Shown here piece after piece: positions 26,027 through 38,900 of a DNA stretch of 64,000 nucleotides (position 1 is the stretch's first letter; the number at the start of each line of letters is the position of its first letter). A model generated the notes under the pieces. The model ran no database searches, was not told the DNA's origin, and saw only the letters and a program-made list of their open reading frames with translations. Position numbers and translations under genes: made by a program. The stretch is from Voacanga thouarsii (lineage: Eukaryota > Streptophyta > Magnoliopsida > Gentianales > Apocynaceae): assembly GCA_026120185.1 (NCBI GenBank), contig JANUWF010001190.1, positions 558,001-622,000 of the forward strand, read 5' to 3'.

Positions 26027-29000
26027 ATGGAAGGTGATAATTCTAGCTCCGGTCTGTATAGACCCTGTGGGGCGACAGCTCAGAGTCAATCCTTGGCCGA
26101 AGCTCACGTACGAACAGTAGGGTTTGAAAGTCACTGCACTTCGATGCGAGGCATGGATTACACGCAGCTGGTTGCAGTTCCTGTGGCGGTTGTTGGACTA
26201 GCTGCCGCGGCGGTTAAGGCTGGGGAACATGCATCTGCGCCGGTTCCTGCTGCGGAGATCGAGACTGCAGCGCTGGGGACGGTGGGGTCTGTGGGGCAAC
26301 CAGTGATCGAGAAGAGGAAGCGTGGGCGCCCGCCCAAAGGGAAGACTCAGCCTCTGAAACCTCCGCCTCCTAAGAAGAGCAGAGAGGAGGAGGAGGACGT
26401 GTGCTTTATATGCTTCGATGGTGGTTCACTCGTGTTGTGTGATCGCAAGTGAGTTACTCTTGTTTCTCTTTCCTTTGTTTTATTCATCGTTATGAGGTAA
26501 AGCTTTAAGCTTCTTTCCATCTTAAAAATTGCTTTTGAGGATATAAAGTTTAGTCCAACCTCTTATACACAGCAAAAGAGGAAAAATGAGCAAATTCTCT
26601 TCTGTTATCAAAGACTTAATATTCTTTTTTCCCGATTAATTGTTAGGGGGTGTCCCAAAGCATATCATCCAGCTTGTATTAAGCGGGACGAAGCATTTTT
26701 CCGGTCTAAGGCCAAATGGAATTGTGGTATGTCATGTCGTTGCTTTGTTTTATTTCCCTTGGGTTCGTATTCTTTGTTCAAGTTGCATTTTCTTTGGAGG
26801 GGGAGGGGGGTGGTTTTAAAGCCGAATCTTTAAAATTTATAACCTCTCTTCTTCCTTTTTAAGTAGAGAAAAGGGAAGGGTGTTTCTCTACTAAAACAGA
26901 TTGCAAAGTAGGCTGATCTGTTCTCTGTCAAATTTGGGACTGCATTTTTCGTGTCATTTCCTAAACTTATTGGATGAGTCCATGAGCAACAAACCATGGA
27001 TTGTGTTCCTGGTACAAGTTTCCGCAAGAAAGTAAAGCAACTTTATGGACAGAGTTGAGTGCTTGGTTCCGGGGTACAAATAGACTCCAGTGAGCAAGAA
27101 TAACAAAGAGATTAATGTAGTGCGTACTAAAAAGAAGTATGGAGTTTAAGGCTTCATATTGTGAGGTGCTACCTTTTATGACCTCCTATGCAGTAAAGAT
27201 AATCTTACATTTATTGGATTATATTTCTCGAGTTTTGATTTCCTTACTTTTGCCTTTGGTTTTCTGTCATTCTGTATATTGTGAGGCGCTTTCTGATGAT
27301 GTGTATCTCATTAACTAACTTTTCTCTTATATATCTAACCTATTGTGTGGAGAAAATTAATTGCTCTTTGAGGTGTTAAAATCTCTCCCTTTCTTTTCAT
27401 TCTTCCCTCATAAAACTCTAAAAATAAGAGAGAATTTCAAAGTTCCTCTCCATTCTCCATATCTAATATCCCAAATAAGGCCTAGTTGGGCTTTTAGGTG
27501 TATAAACATGAATATGATATGCTTTTTTATTTTTTTTGGTGGGGTGTTGCAAAGTTTCTTTATCATGGGAATTATGATACTTTGGATGGTATCTTTTGTA
27601 AGAAACTCTTAACTCTCTCCTAAGGCAGTTGGCCTTTCTGGTTCACCAGATGAATTGGATACTTGTCCTTGATAAATTCACTTCATCCATTAGTTATATC
27701 TGCATATATGGTACATTGGTCCACCTTTGTCACCATGCAACAATTGAAATGCTTTACCAATACTGTAATGTTTTGATGGTTTCAGGTTGGCATATATGTA
27801 GTGTTTGTCAGAAGGCATCCTATTACATGTGCTATACATGTACTTATTCATTGTGCAAGGGATGCACTAGAGATGCTGAATATGTTTGTGTTCGAGGAAA
27901 TAAAGGCTTTTGCACGACATGCATGAGAACTATCATGCTAATTGAAAATAAAGATACAGGAAACAACGAATCGGTATGGAGGACCATTTCTTTTATGAAT
28001 TTTACACTGTAAATTTTACTGAGTTTATTTTTTATGGATAGCTTTGTTCTCTTGTTGTTTCATGAGCTTAATGAAGCAAGGGATCAGTCTTAGGATGTAC
28101 TGGCACCTTATTGAGATGTTTTGCTTGTCTCTGTCCATCTTAAGAACCAGAGTAAATGATGAAATATTGCTAAATTTACAGATTAATGGGATGCACCAGC
28201 TTCCATATTACCAGAATAACCCCAAGTATCAGCATATGATATGACCTTCCTGAGTAGGAAAATGACCTCGTCAACAAATTGTTTCTTTCCCTTTTTTTTT
28301 TTGTTCAGTTTTCGTGTCAACCTTCATCAATCTGGTTTTGTCTGTGCTGGTACCTTTTTTATCAGCCTGGTTGGACATAAAGTGGAAGGAAAAGGAAAGG
28401 GAAGTAAATGTGAGGTAAATGGCACATTTATGTTGTTCTGTTCGTATGTCGATGTGTGGGGAAGTAAATCAGGTGTGGTTCTCTTCCTCCTCCACATCAG
28501 CCTTTCCTTACCTCCCTAGTTGGAAGTTTTGAGGTAGGTAAGGGCAATAAGTTACCTAAAAAGCCTTATTTTCAATTTAAAGTTTAGATAAGAGAGGTAA
28601 TAAAAAATTTCTCTTTATGCTCCATTCCCTTTTCCTCTTTCCCCCCCACTTCCTATTGTATCAAATAAAAAGGAGGTCACAGAAATGCTTCCGGTGTGCG
28701 AAGTACTTGTCTCCCTTCCCCTTCTGTTAGCTCTCCCCCTCCTCCATGCCCTCCTCTTCCACAACCAAACATTGCATTAGTTGTATGTGTTGGTTTTTTT
28801 TTTTTATAAATAGCTGGAAAATGATGTACAAGTGCAAGTATCTTATCTTATGGGTTTGCTATGCCTATATAGTTTGGGGTATTGTCATTATCACTGTGGT
28901 TTGAAATGTGTACATGTTGCTCGTCAAGCTTTTTGGACTAGATATGGCTGTAGTGGCTTTTAACATTGGACCCTTTGTTTTGTGTAGATTCAAGTAGACT

Positions 29001-32000
29001 TTGATGACAAAAGCAGCTGGGAGTATCTCTTCAAGGTATACTGGGTTTACTTGAAGAGTAAGCTATCATTGACATTAAATGAGCTCATGGAAGCTAAAAA
29101 CCCCTGGCAGGGTGTGGTTGCATTGGATTACAAGCCACAACCACCTGCTAAAATCAATTCTACAAAAGGCAGAGTGGTTTCCATTTCAGATAACTCCCCT
29201 GGACATTTGGAGCTGACAATACCCAAGGAACAGCCAGCATTACCAAACCAGAATTCTCTGAGCTCACAACAGCTGAGTAGTGAACGAAGCACCCTGTTAA
29301 ATGGATGCAAGGAGTGGGCTTCTAGAGATCTTTTGGAGTTTGTTGCACATATGAGGAATGGTGACACATCTTTTCTATCTCAGTTTGATGTCCAGGCACT
29401 TTTGCAAGACTACATAAGGATAAACAATCTCCGGGATCCTCGTCGAAAAAGCCAAATCATTTGTGATTCTAGGCTCAAGAATTTGTTCCGGAAACCACGT
29501 GTTGGCCACATTGAAATGCTAAAGCTTCTTGAATATCACTTTCTTATAAAAGAGGACACTCAGACAAATGCTTTTATTCCAGCTGGAATTGTTGGCAATG
29601 TTGCAACCCATGTAGGGGCTGATCATGGCAATGACATAGCTTCAAATCAAAATAAGAAGCGTAAAACTCGGAAAAAGTTTGAAGAGAGAGCACCTCAGAC
29701 CAATCTAGATGAATATGCTGCAATTGATGTTCACAACATTAATTTGATATACTTGCGGCGTAAATTAATGGAGAATCTCCTTGGAGACATGGAGAAGTTC
29801 CATGATAAGGTTGTTGGTTCTATTGTGAGGATAAGAGTATCTTGTAATGATCAGAAACAAGATATCTATAGGCTTGTTCAAGTTGTAGGTATACTTCCTG
29901 ACTTTTCGCATTATATTTGTATATTTATTTCTTTCTGTTTAGGTGTTGTTCAAAATGTCTAAATCTAGATGTCTTTTACACAGGTACCAGTAAAACTGCT
30001 GAACCTTACAAAATTGGTGATGGGACAGCAGATATCATGCTTGAAGTACTTAATTTAAACAAAAAAGAGAATATCTCTATAGATGGCATTTCAAATCAAG
30101 AGTTCTCTGAGGTAACTGATGTACTTTTCATTTGTGTGTGTTTGCTTCTTTCAACTTTTATCAATTACAGCAGATACATAAAAGTTTTACTTTTATTATC
30201 ATAGGGTTCTGCTTGCTATATCTTTTCTGTTTAAGACCTGAGTGTATCATAATTTCAAGTAGACAAGACCATGTGGTCTTACAGGTTTCCTTCCCTTGAA
30301 TTCTTATTGTCTGAGGTTTGACATAGCATATTTGTCTTCTCCTGCTCTCTCTCTCTAATCCCTTTCGTTCTCAGATTTAGAGTGGGCAGTTTCCCAAGTT
30401 TTTCTTTTGCAGTATATTGCTCCCTTATTTGGTTGTTCTCTTACCTATAGAGGTCTGAGAAATCTTTCCCATACAGCTGTTTGAACTGCCACAGTCTTTC
30501 CATTGTCCTCTTTCTGGACAATAAACAGAAAAATCTATTTGAAGTCCTAAATGTCTGATATCAGTGAGAAAGAGAGAGTGAGTTATAGCCAATCTTTTAA
30601 ATGATTCCGTCCACTGATGATGGGTAAGAGCTTAAATCATGTCTTGAAGATGTTCAGTTTTTATGTCCCATTTTAGAAGCTCTGAAATGATTACATGAGA
30701 ACGCCTTTTCTTTCTCCACCTGTAATCCCCCACAACACTCAAAAGAGAGGGGGGGGGGGGTGGGGGGTAGAAAGAAGAAAAATGTAGTGAGCCAAAACTT
30801 TGTAAGAATGACAAAGTAATTAGATTCTGTTGAATCTTGTTTACTGCAGCAGAACTTTATCAAAAAGTACTGATTCTGCAGGCTAAGCTTGTAATATAGG
30901 CTAGTATGATTTTGTGCCCCATTGATTCTATATGATGATCTTCTTGAGGTATTTTTTAAATTTCAGGATGAGTGTAGACGACTTCGCCAAAGTATAAAAT
31001 GTGGGCTTGTAAAACGGTTTACTGTGGTGAGTGAGCCTGCTTGTGCTGCCTATAAATTTCTGTGAAAGTTACATTTTCCATTCTGCTAATATTTGTGTGT
31101 TCGTGTAGGGTGAGATACAAATTAAAGCAATTGCACTTCAGGCGGTGAGGCTTAATGACGTAAGTTTGTTATTTTCAACTCGATTTCTCCCACTTTGATC
31201 GGTTTTTTCCCCTTTCTTTTATGAAGTTAAGCCGCTGCATAAAGCACCAACAAGTTTCATTCTTTATCAATGAGTTTTTAAGTATTTTTTTAATAATATT
31301 TTGTGTATGTGTCCATTTATATCTCAAATTTCAATGTAGTTCAGCTACAGACTGATGCTGTAATTTTTATAACAATAGTAATTCTCTTTCAACTTATGGT
31401 ACTTCCTTTTTGTCAACTTTATCAAATGTAGTGGCTGGAGGCAGAGATATTGCGGCTCAATCATCTACGTGATCGAGCTAATGAGAAGGGCCGTAAAAAG
31501 GAATATCCTTTTTCTATTATATTGTATTATATAAGTTTTTCCACTCTTGCATAAGACCAATCGTCTTTGTATCTAGCTAGTAAATGCTTTTGGTTATATA
31601 TTAAGGAGCCTGGACTTAAAATTCCAGTTTTTAATTGAAAACAATATTGCATATTTGTTATGTGATTCTTTGACAATTTTCACGCTTAGAGAATGTGTAG
31701 AGAAGCTGCAGCTACTAAAAACTCCCGAGGAACATCAGCGCAGACTAAGTGAAATTCCAGAAGTACATGCTGATCCAAAAATGAATCCAGAATGTGAATC
31801 TGAAGATGATGTGTCAGTAGATAATGACAAGAAACAAGGTTGGTTGTATTGGTTTTGAATTTTTGTCTTTTGTGAATTATACTTGTTCTGCCAAATAGCT
31901 AATCTGAATGGCTCTGTATGCTATCTGCAGGTGAATTTTCTAGGTCAAGGCATTCTAAATTTAATGTAAATGGAAGCCAGCCAATCCATCCTAAGAGAAG

Positions 32001-34352
32001 AGGTGAGATATTGATCAATGTTGGTAACCAATGTAAGACAATTTAGTTCTTTGGAATCTACTGATAATCCCTGCACTATATGTTTACCCAGTTAATGAAG
32101 ATGGGCCTGTCAGGACTCAGCAATTGGATGATAAAAGAGACATCCAAGGACCAAATAGTTGTCCAAGGCATGAAAATCAGGTTGTTACTGCTGGCTGGTC
32201 AAGTGGCTGCAGTAATCAGGCTATGGTGAGGTCTGGTTTGGAATCTTCGGCTGTAACTTCCTCATCAGGAAACTCACCCTCTGCTGATAGTAGTGAAATG
32301 GAAAAAATGTGGCATTATCGTGATCCAAATGGTAAAATTCAAGGACCATTTTCCATGGTGCAGCTGCGTAAGTGGAGCACAACTGGCTACTTCCCTGATG
32401 ATATGAGAATATGGATTAACAATGAGCGAGATGGCTGCGTACTTTTGACTGATGCTTTGAATGGACAACTATATAAAGCTTCTCTTTTGTTGCATAACTT
32501 TTCTCTGCAGTCTCAGGAAACTGATTGGAACATACCTGCAGTTGACAAGGAGATGCAGCCTCGAAGTGTGGAATCCTGTGATTTGTCGGAGAGTAAGAAT
32601 TCTGGTTCTGAACATCCTCCAATGGGTAGTCCACCACAGTCAATCAATCTTGCGCAGACACCTGTATCACCTCTGAATCAATCAAAGGAGCATGAAATGG
32701 AGGAGTTCAAGTCTGTTCTGGATCATGAAAATAAAATTTCCCATGAGGAGGTGGTGAATCAAATCTTTGGTGGACAAGATCATGATAAGCCATCCAGCAG
32801 TCAGAGCTGTGGGGTTCAATCTTCTGGACGAAATTGGAGATCGCTTCCTCTTGATTTAGATTTAAATCACAAGGACTCTAATACTGGTTTTGCAGCTTTG
32901 GCCAAGTCAAGTGATTCATCAGAAGGGAACAGCACAGATCTCCTGGATCTGCCAAGCCCTACACCTAAGATGAGCACTGGTCAGCCTGCTGAAAAGTCAG
33001 AGTTTATTTCTACAGACGTTCCTGCTCGGGAGGCAGGGATGTCAGATTTGCCTAGTCCCACACCAGAGCCCATGGATGGAGATACGCCCAGTTCCATAAA
33101 TCCAACCGATAAGGACCTGCCAAGTCATACATCAAATCCGACTGACGAGGATCTCCCAAGTCCTACACCAAAGAGAACAGATGAAAATCAAGGAGGTCAG
33201 ATTGCTGAAGTTAACCAATCTGCGCCATCCAAGGTTTCTGTTCAAGATTCAGTGCCTAATTTGAACAGTACAGGTAGTCTAGTGGTTGGTGGGGCAAGAC
33301 TTCAAGAAATAGCTAATGAATGGGGAAGATACTCCCCTACTGATGCTAAACAATCCATTGACGAATGGGATTCGAGTATTGTCTCCATGTCTTCATTAAA
33401 ACAGTCCGAGGAAGTTGGAGATCAGGTTGCTGTTCCAAATACAAATGGTGACCCAGTCACTCAATCTTCTCCATCCCAACCTGCATCTAATCTGTCTAGT
33501 TGGCCGGCAGTTGTCAACGAGCCAATCATTGAGTTTAACACTTTGGCTGAGGAATCAGTATCGGATCTATTAGCTGAAGTTGATGCTATGGAGTCTCAAA
33601 GTGGCTTGGCTTCGCCAACTTCTGGTATGAAATATAGTGATGAAAGAAATGACTGTTTTAGTTCCATTGAGGAGCTGAGCCCAACTCCTGATGCTGGGAA
33701 AAGTGATGCCTGCTCCTCTGGTGATATACAATTTCCTTCTCAACCAACTGTAATAGATGATCCAATTGGAGCTTCTCATGCTGATGCTTTTGATCCTTTA
33801 AAAAGATCTGGTGGACATTCAACTACAAGTAGTGAAGGGGAAACCAAACCTGCTGATCCCCCAGTTGGCCAGAGGGAGGCTGGTTCAGATTTCCATCCAA
33901 GCCAAGGCATGGCTACTGGAAATATGGCTCGTGGCAGGGGGGTGGATGCCATGGACACTGGTTGGGCAACATCTCAGGGAAACATGAATATGGGCTGGGG
34001 AGGACCTGCCCAGGGTTTCTCGAACATGGGTTGGGGACCCAACGTGGGAACGTCATGGGGAAACCCTAACTTTAATGTAGGAGGTTATAATGGAAATGTG
34101 GCATGGGATAGCCCGCGTAGATATGGTGGGGAGAGGTACAGCGGCTCGAGAGACTGGGGTTTCCAGGCCTCAGATGTAGGATATGGTAGGGGTAGGCCCA
34201 TGTGGAGCAGGCAGCCGCATGGTGGTGGTGGTGGTAGTGGTGGTGGTGGTGGAGGGCATTCTAGACCACCACCGAAAGGGCAGCGTGTTTGTAAGTTTTA
34301 CGAGAGTGGACATTGCAAGAAGGGAGCATCATGTGACTATCTCCATCCCTAA
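26027..34352 (+). CDS. PHD-SWIB-Plus3-GYF-CCCH zinc finger protein (NERD / CCCH44-like)
   Basis: Eleven exons: 26027-26448, 26647-26726, 27786-27973, 28988-29888, 29984-30111, 30967-31026, 31109-31159, 31432-31502, 31684-31838, 31931-32002, 32092-34352. Frame closes at 4389 nt, 1462 aa. Domains in order: basic RGRPPK AT-hook-like motif (about residue 103); PHD finger from CFICFDGGSLVLC through CSVCQK and C-x2-C pairs (about 126-225); SWIB (about 331-416); Plus-3 (about 478-634); GYF with WHYRDPNGKIQGPFS (about 779-835); Ser/Pro-rich linker with DLPSPTP repeats; WG/GW-rich segment (about 1330-1400); poly-Gly; CCCH finger CKFYESGHCKKGASCDYLH at the C-terminus. Arabidopsis NERD, with this architecture, binds histone H3 and AGO2 and supports siRNA-directed silencing; the paralogues are less studied. 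Intron 8 is AT-AC. A nuclear chromatin role is inferred; the exact orthologue is not settled. Confidence 0.95.
28368..28771. mobile_element. MITE-like repeat within intron 3 of the PHD/SWIB gene
   Basis: Shares AAGGGAAGTAAATGT, AGGTAAATG and GGAAGTAAATCAGG, plus a pyrimidine-rich right part, with 47765-48203. It begins near TGGTTGGA and ends near CACAACCAAAC, a short inverted repeat at the ends. Non-coding and diverged. Confidence 0.5.
31503..31683 (+). other. AT-AC (U12-type) intron 8 of the PHD/SWIB gene
   Basis: The intron starts ATATCCTTTTTCT, a match to the U12-class 5' splice site ATATCCTTT. It ends TTTTCAC, so the termini are AT and AC. TTCTTTGAC, close to the U12 branch consensus TTCCTTAAC, lies with its branch A about 10 bases before the end. 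Joining 31502 to 31684 gives KKE-LRECVEKLQLL in frame, which fits the family. The nearest GT-AG alternative (GT at 31493, AG at 31689) runs into TAG within three codons. Confidence 0.85.
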
Positions 34353-35121
34353 GCCTCAGGTTCCACGTAATTCATTGCATTTGATTTTTCTGTACAATCA
34401 ATTTTTTTAGACGACGTTGCCATTCATGTAAAACTAATGGTGGCCTAATTGAACCAAAAAGTTATTAGCTATCATTAAGATACGCATTTTCTCAAAAATA
34501 ATTTTGTTGTAGTCCAGCAGTTAAATAGATTAAAAAAGATCCTTCTTTGCTTCTTTTTCTTTTCTATGTTGACAAAGAAGTTTGTCGTAGTGGGATCGCC
34601 ATATGCAGTTAGCTCTAGGGTTGTTCAGCCATTTTGTATTTTGACTACGTTGCAGCTTCTGCTCCAATTTCTGTATGAATGCTAGATTTTGAGGCATTCA
34701 GTTGAACATTATGTGTAGCAATTGTTTTGCCAACAATTGAAGGAAATATTATTATGTTCCTCGTTCTATTGCAGTGTGTGATTGATGAATCTTATGTTTC
34801 TCATGCTGTGGATGAAATTAACCAATTGAGCAAATTTTCAGGTGGAATAACTCTCTCTGTTCATGATGGTTTTGTTCTTGGGGATATATGGAGGAGGAAG
34901 AAAATTGGTTTTGTCAGTTCAAATCCTTTTACTTTGCTACTTTAAACTTAAAAATGATTGGGTGATTGATGATGGTTCATGCCCTTTTTATGTTTGAAAG
35001 TTCGTGGAAATGAATAAACAGAAGCAAATGTAATACAGCATTCGAGCGACAAAACATTTAGCGAAACAACTGTGAAACTTTACCCTATACTAATTGAAAT
35101 AAATGCTGTGGTATGCGTGTA

Positions 35122-35152
<31 letters not shown>

Positions 35153-35972
35153 TTATATCCAATTCTATACCAATTTTAAGCAAAGGAAAGCTTGTACACT
35201 CCTTTTAACGGGCTTTAGGTGTTAATGCCATCCTCATCAATCGAGCCATTGGGCAAAAAGATTTATGTCTGATTTTCATTTTTTAATTTTTGACGAGTTC
35301 GAGATCTTTATTTATTTATTATTATTAATTCAGATTTATGAATAATTTTAATCCAATAATATTATTTAATATAAAATAATATACTTGGTATAGTAAATAA
35401 AGTATTAGAGAACATGTTAAAAATTTATAATGTTATCAATTAGTGCAATAAACAAGATAATAAAAGATATATTAAAAGATTTATAATATTTTTGACATAT
35501 TTAGAAAAAAATCAATATATATTACGTTTTAAATAAAAGCAATTTTGAGTTTAATATCTATATTTATCTTAAATATGACCTTTTTTTTTTTGCTTTTATG
35601 ATAATAAAAGATTAATTCCAAATATAAAAATGCAGAAAGTGTACATCCAAACAATTAAAAAAGAAGAAAAAGAAGCAGAAAATGACACCACGGCACCTCC
35701 TGAATGTATATATTTTAAAATGACACACCGGCTTTGATCATTTCCTTCGTTCTAAAGTTCGGAGGAGTCGAGCGCAGAAAATAGAGGCCTCGGTCATTGA
35801 TAATCATCCAACCAATTCCAAAACGCGTCTTCATTTAACAATGGAAAATCTAGAATTTTGCAAATCAGATGTTCAATTTTGAGGATCATCATCCAGTTTA
35901 ACGCAGTTGCTGTATTTGTTTAGACCATTAAGCTTTTGTAGTGCGAAAGTGGCATCATCATCGCTTACTTCC
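34353..35972. other. Intergenic region between the PHD/SWIB gene and the DUF726 gene
   Basis: 34353 to about 34700 is likely 3' UTR. 35110-35155 is a (TA)n/poly-T microsatellite, and 35280-35640 is AT-rich and featureless. From about 35690 base composition rises and the promoter/leader of the DUF726 gene is expected. Open frame 34727-34945 has no recognisable content. Confidence 0.5.
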
Positions 35973-38900
35973 ATGCAGAGATATGCTGTCGGAGCTCTCT
36001 TTGGTCTGGCCCTTCACCAGGCACAGAATCAGCAGAACCGTCAATTGAGCTTTCCCTCCGATGACGGCGATAAAGACGCCGGCTCTGTCCCAGATCGCGT
36101 CAGTAGTGGCAGCAGTAGTGATTCCGTCTCCGAGGACCCCGAGCTCTGGGTCAATGAGGTCTCCAACCTCCTACGCCCCATTTTCAGGTATCATCTATAT
36201 GTTTTGCTTGTAAATTGCATTTTTTTCTTCTTGAGTTTTCAGGTGGATTCTAGCGTGAAAAGAAAGGAAAGGGCCAATTCTATTTCATTAGCGGAAATGC
36301 CAATCTGGTCTTTGTTCTTTTTTCTGCCTTGTGTTCATGTTGTGAAGTTTTGTTCCAAGTAGGAAATTGCAGTCTCCTGACTCTCCTCTCTCTCTCTCTC
36401 TCTCTCTCCCTCCCTTTTTTTATATTTTAAAATAAATATAAATATTTAATTTTGGTTTCTGAAAACCAGAGAGCTGTTATGTGCACTATATTTTTGGAGC
36501 ATACATGTTTTGATAGATTAGGGTGACTATGCAACGAATAGGTTTCTACAAATTGAAGATAGAGCATGGACTGGACTGGAGGAAACTAGCGCTTGTTCAC
36601 CAGTAAAGCATCACGTTGGAGCGGTTAGATCTTTTATCCAGTCACATTCATACTTTTAACTTTTATAATTCCTTAATGGTTTATCCATGTCCCTATTGGA
36701 TTTATCGGTGTCCATTCAGTAGAGTTGTATCAATTGACATTAAAAATGCATACTTTTTGGGTGCTGTAACATTATATGCTTCTGTTGTTTTTGCAATCTT
36801 CTTGTTACTTCTTTGGTAACAGTGAATTTAATCGTCTATGACTAGTTCCTGAGGCTTCTTTCTGAAGAATCGGGTGACACTTCTTCGGAAACAGCTGATC
36901 AGGAGCTTGCTCTGTCAAAAGGAGTAGATGCCATGGTGTTGAGCATGGAGGGCTCTTCCCTTGATTATGAATCTAAAAAGGAGAAGCAACGTAATTATGA
37001 GAATGAATGTCGGGAGAAGTTTTCAACTGCTGGCAAAGAAACAAAGTCGAAGTCTGAGGTTGAATTACTGGATGCTGAAAAGCAGAAAGAGATAAAGAGC
37101 AAATCATCTGATGTTGGACAGCCTCGCATAGAGCTAGCCTGTGAATCTGGTGAAAAACTCTCAGAGGAGGTAATGATGCTTAGCTACCCAAGGAAATTGA
37201 CAGTTCTTTATGAGCTTTTATCAGCTTGCCTGGCTGATATACCTGAGGATAATAAGAAAGCTAAAAGGCAAAAAAGGGGCTATGATGCCAGGCATCGTGC
37301 AGCTCTGCGGTTGCTGGCGACCTGGCTTGATGTCAAGTGGATTAAAGTGGTAAACTTGTACATCTATTATTGTATACACTTGACCATCTCTATTACTTGA
37401 TGGGCCTGCTCATGCATCAATATTCGATTTTTAATAACTAAATCTTTTATGAGCAGTTTCTACATATGAAACGTGAGTCTAACGTGTCTTAGTTGCAAAA
37501 TATAGTCATAAATACATTTTCACCACCTCATCTAATGGCTTAAATGTAATAGATGGTTGTAATATTATAACATACTCCCTCATGTGGCTGGACAGCTTTT
37601 GGAAGGTTCAACATGTTTACAATCATATTTTTGCTGATAGTGGCAAAAAGAGTTCAACTTGTGGCCTCAAGCTGTAACCCCATGTGAAAAATCCTCTAAA
37701 AATACCAGAGTGCTAAGATCATTAGATCTTTTATCCTGAACCATGGTAAAAACATCTGAATGGTTCCATGGAGTCAATAACAAGTCCATGCTGACAATGA
37801 ATGCTCATTAGTCCTTTCCTTTTCCTCTTTGGGAAGAAAACAAGAGTAAAAAGTGTCTTGGAAATTTTGACATTTCTTTCAGCCTCAAGTTTTCAAGAAA
37901 CTGTTGCCCCTCATGCTTCCTTATTTTGAGGTCCTTATTCTACTGTAGTGTTTCCCATGCTGTTGTTAGTTTTCTACTTCTTTGATGAGAAAATCTATAC
38001 ATAGTTAATTTGGAAAATCCAATTTCCGCTGTCTTAGCATATGACATGGTTAATTTGCACGTGTTTCCAGCATTTCCCAAGATTCTATATCTGATCTATT
38101 CTGTCAGTGCAACTTCTTGTCCTAATCGCATATTTTGCATGACCTGTCAAATTATATTCAACATCTAGACCAGGAAATGAAAAAGTCATTTTCATTATCC
38201 CTCTTTGGTAAGAAAGTATCATTTTGCAGGAGGCAATTGAAATGATGGTTGCTTGTTCTGCAATGGCTTTATTGAAACAAGAAGAATCAAAGGAAGAGAC
38301 ACAATCTCCCAAAAGCTCATGGGAGAAGTGGAAAAGAGGAGGAATCATAGGAGCAGCTGCAATAACTGGAGGAACTTTGATGGCAATCACTGGTGGTATG
38401 ACCCCCATGAGGCCTATACCATTTTTTGCTTACCTGATGCACAAGTTTTTGTGTGAAGTATGTCTTTTCACTTCCTATTTTGTATTATTGATCAATAGGT
38501 TTAGCTGCTCCAGCTATTGCTGCTGGTTTTAGTGCATTAGCACCTACACTGGGAACTGTCATCCCTGTGATTGGAGCAAGCGGGTTTGCTGCTGTTGCTA
38601 CCGCAGCAGGAAGTGTTGCAGGTTCTGTTGCAGTTGCGGCATCATTTGGCGGTGAATACATAACTACATTTGTTGGACATTTTTCTTAAATTCTATGGTT
38701 GGATGTTTCTTTGCAAAGCAATAAGAATATAGCTCAAGAACTGGAGCAAGTAACGATTATTCCTGCAAATTCAATGAGGCCATCTAAAATTTTAAGTTTA
38801 GTTGAAGTACTCAAAACACGATTAGGTTCGTTCTTTAGTTCTTAAGTATCTAAACGTTGCAACTTCTAATGATGCTTCAATGATCCCAGCTGCTGGAGCT

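Noticed and set aside
29128..29367. Minus-strand frame opposite the SWIB exon
   Set aside because: Shadow of a strong coding exon on the plus strand.
31493..31689. Ordinary GT-AG intron (GT at 31493, AG at 31689) in the PHD/SWIB gene
   Set aside because: The join produces TAG within three codons and loses the conserved KKELRECVEK reading; the AT-AC join keeps it.
34183..34410. Val-rich plus-strand frame
   Set aside because: Out-of-frame translation of the poly-Gly (GGT) tract at the end of the PHD/SWIB gene.
35110..35155. Regulatory or structural meaning of long TA runs (also 8650-8674, 11465-11500, 42025-42059, 50214-50253)
   Set aside because: Simple microsatellites common in plant intergenic DNA; no specific signal.
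36188..36362. Continuation of the first DUF726 exon past its donor
   Set aside because: The GT donor at 36188 followed by the exon at 36542 (FLQIEDRAWTGLEE) gives the family sequence; the read-through does not.
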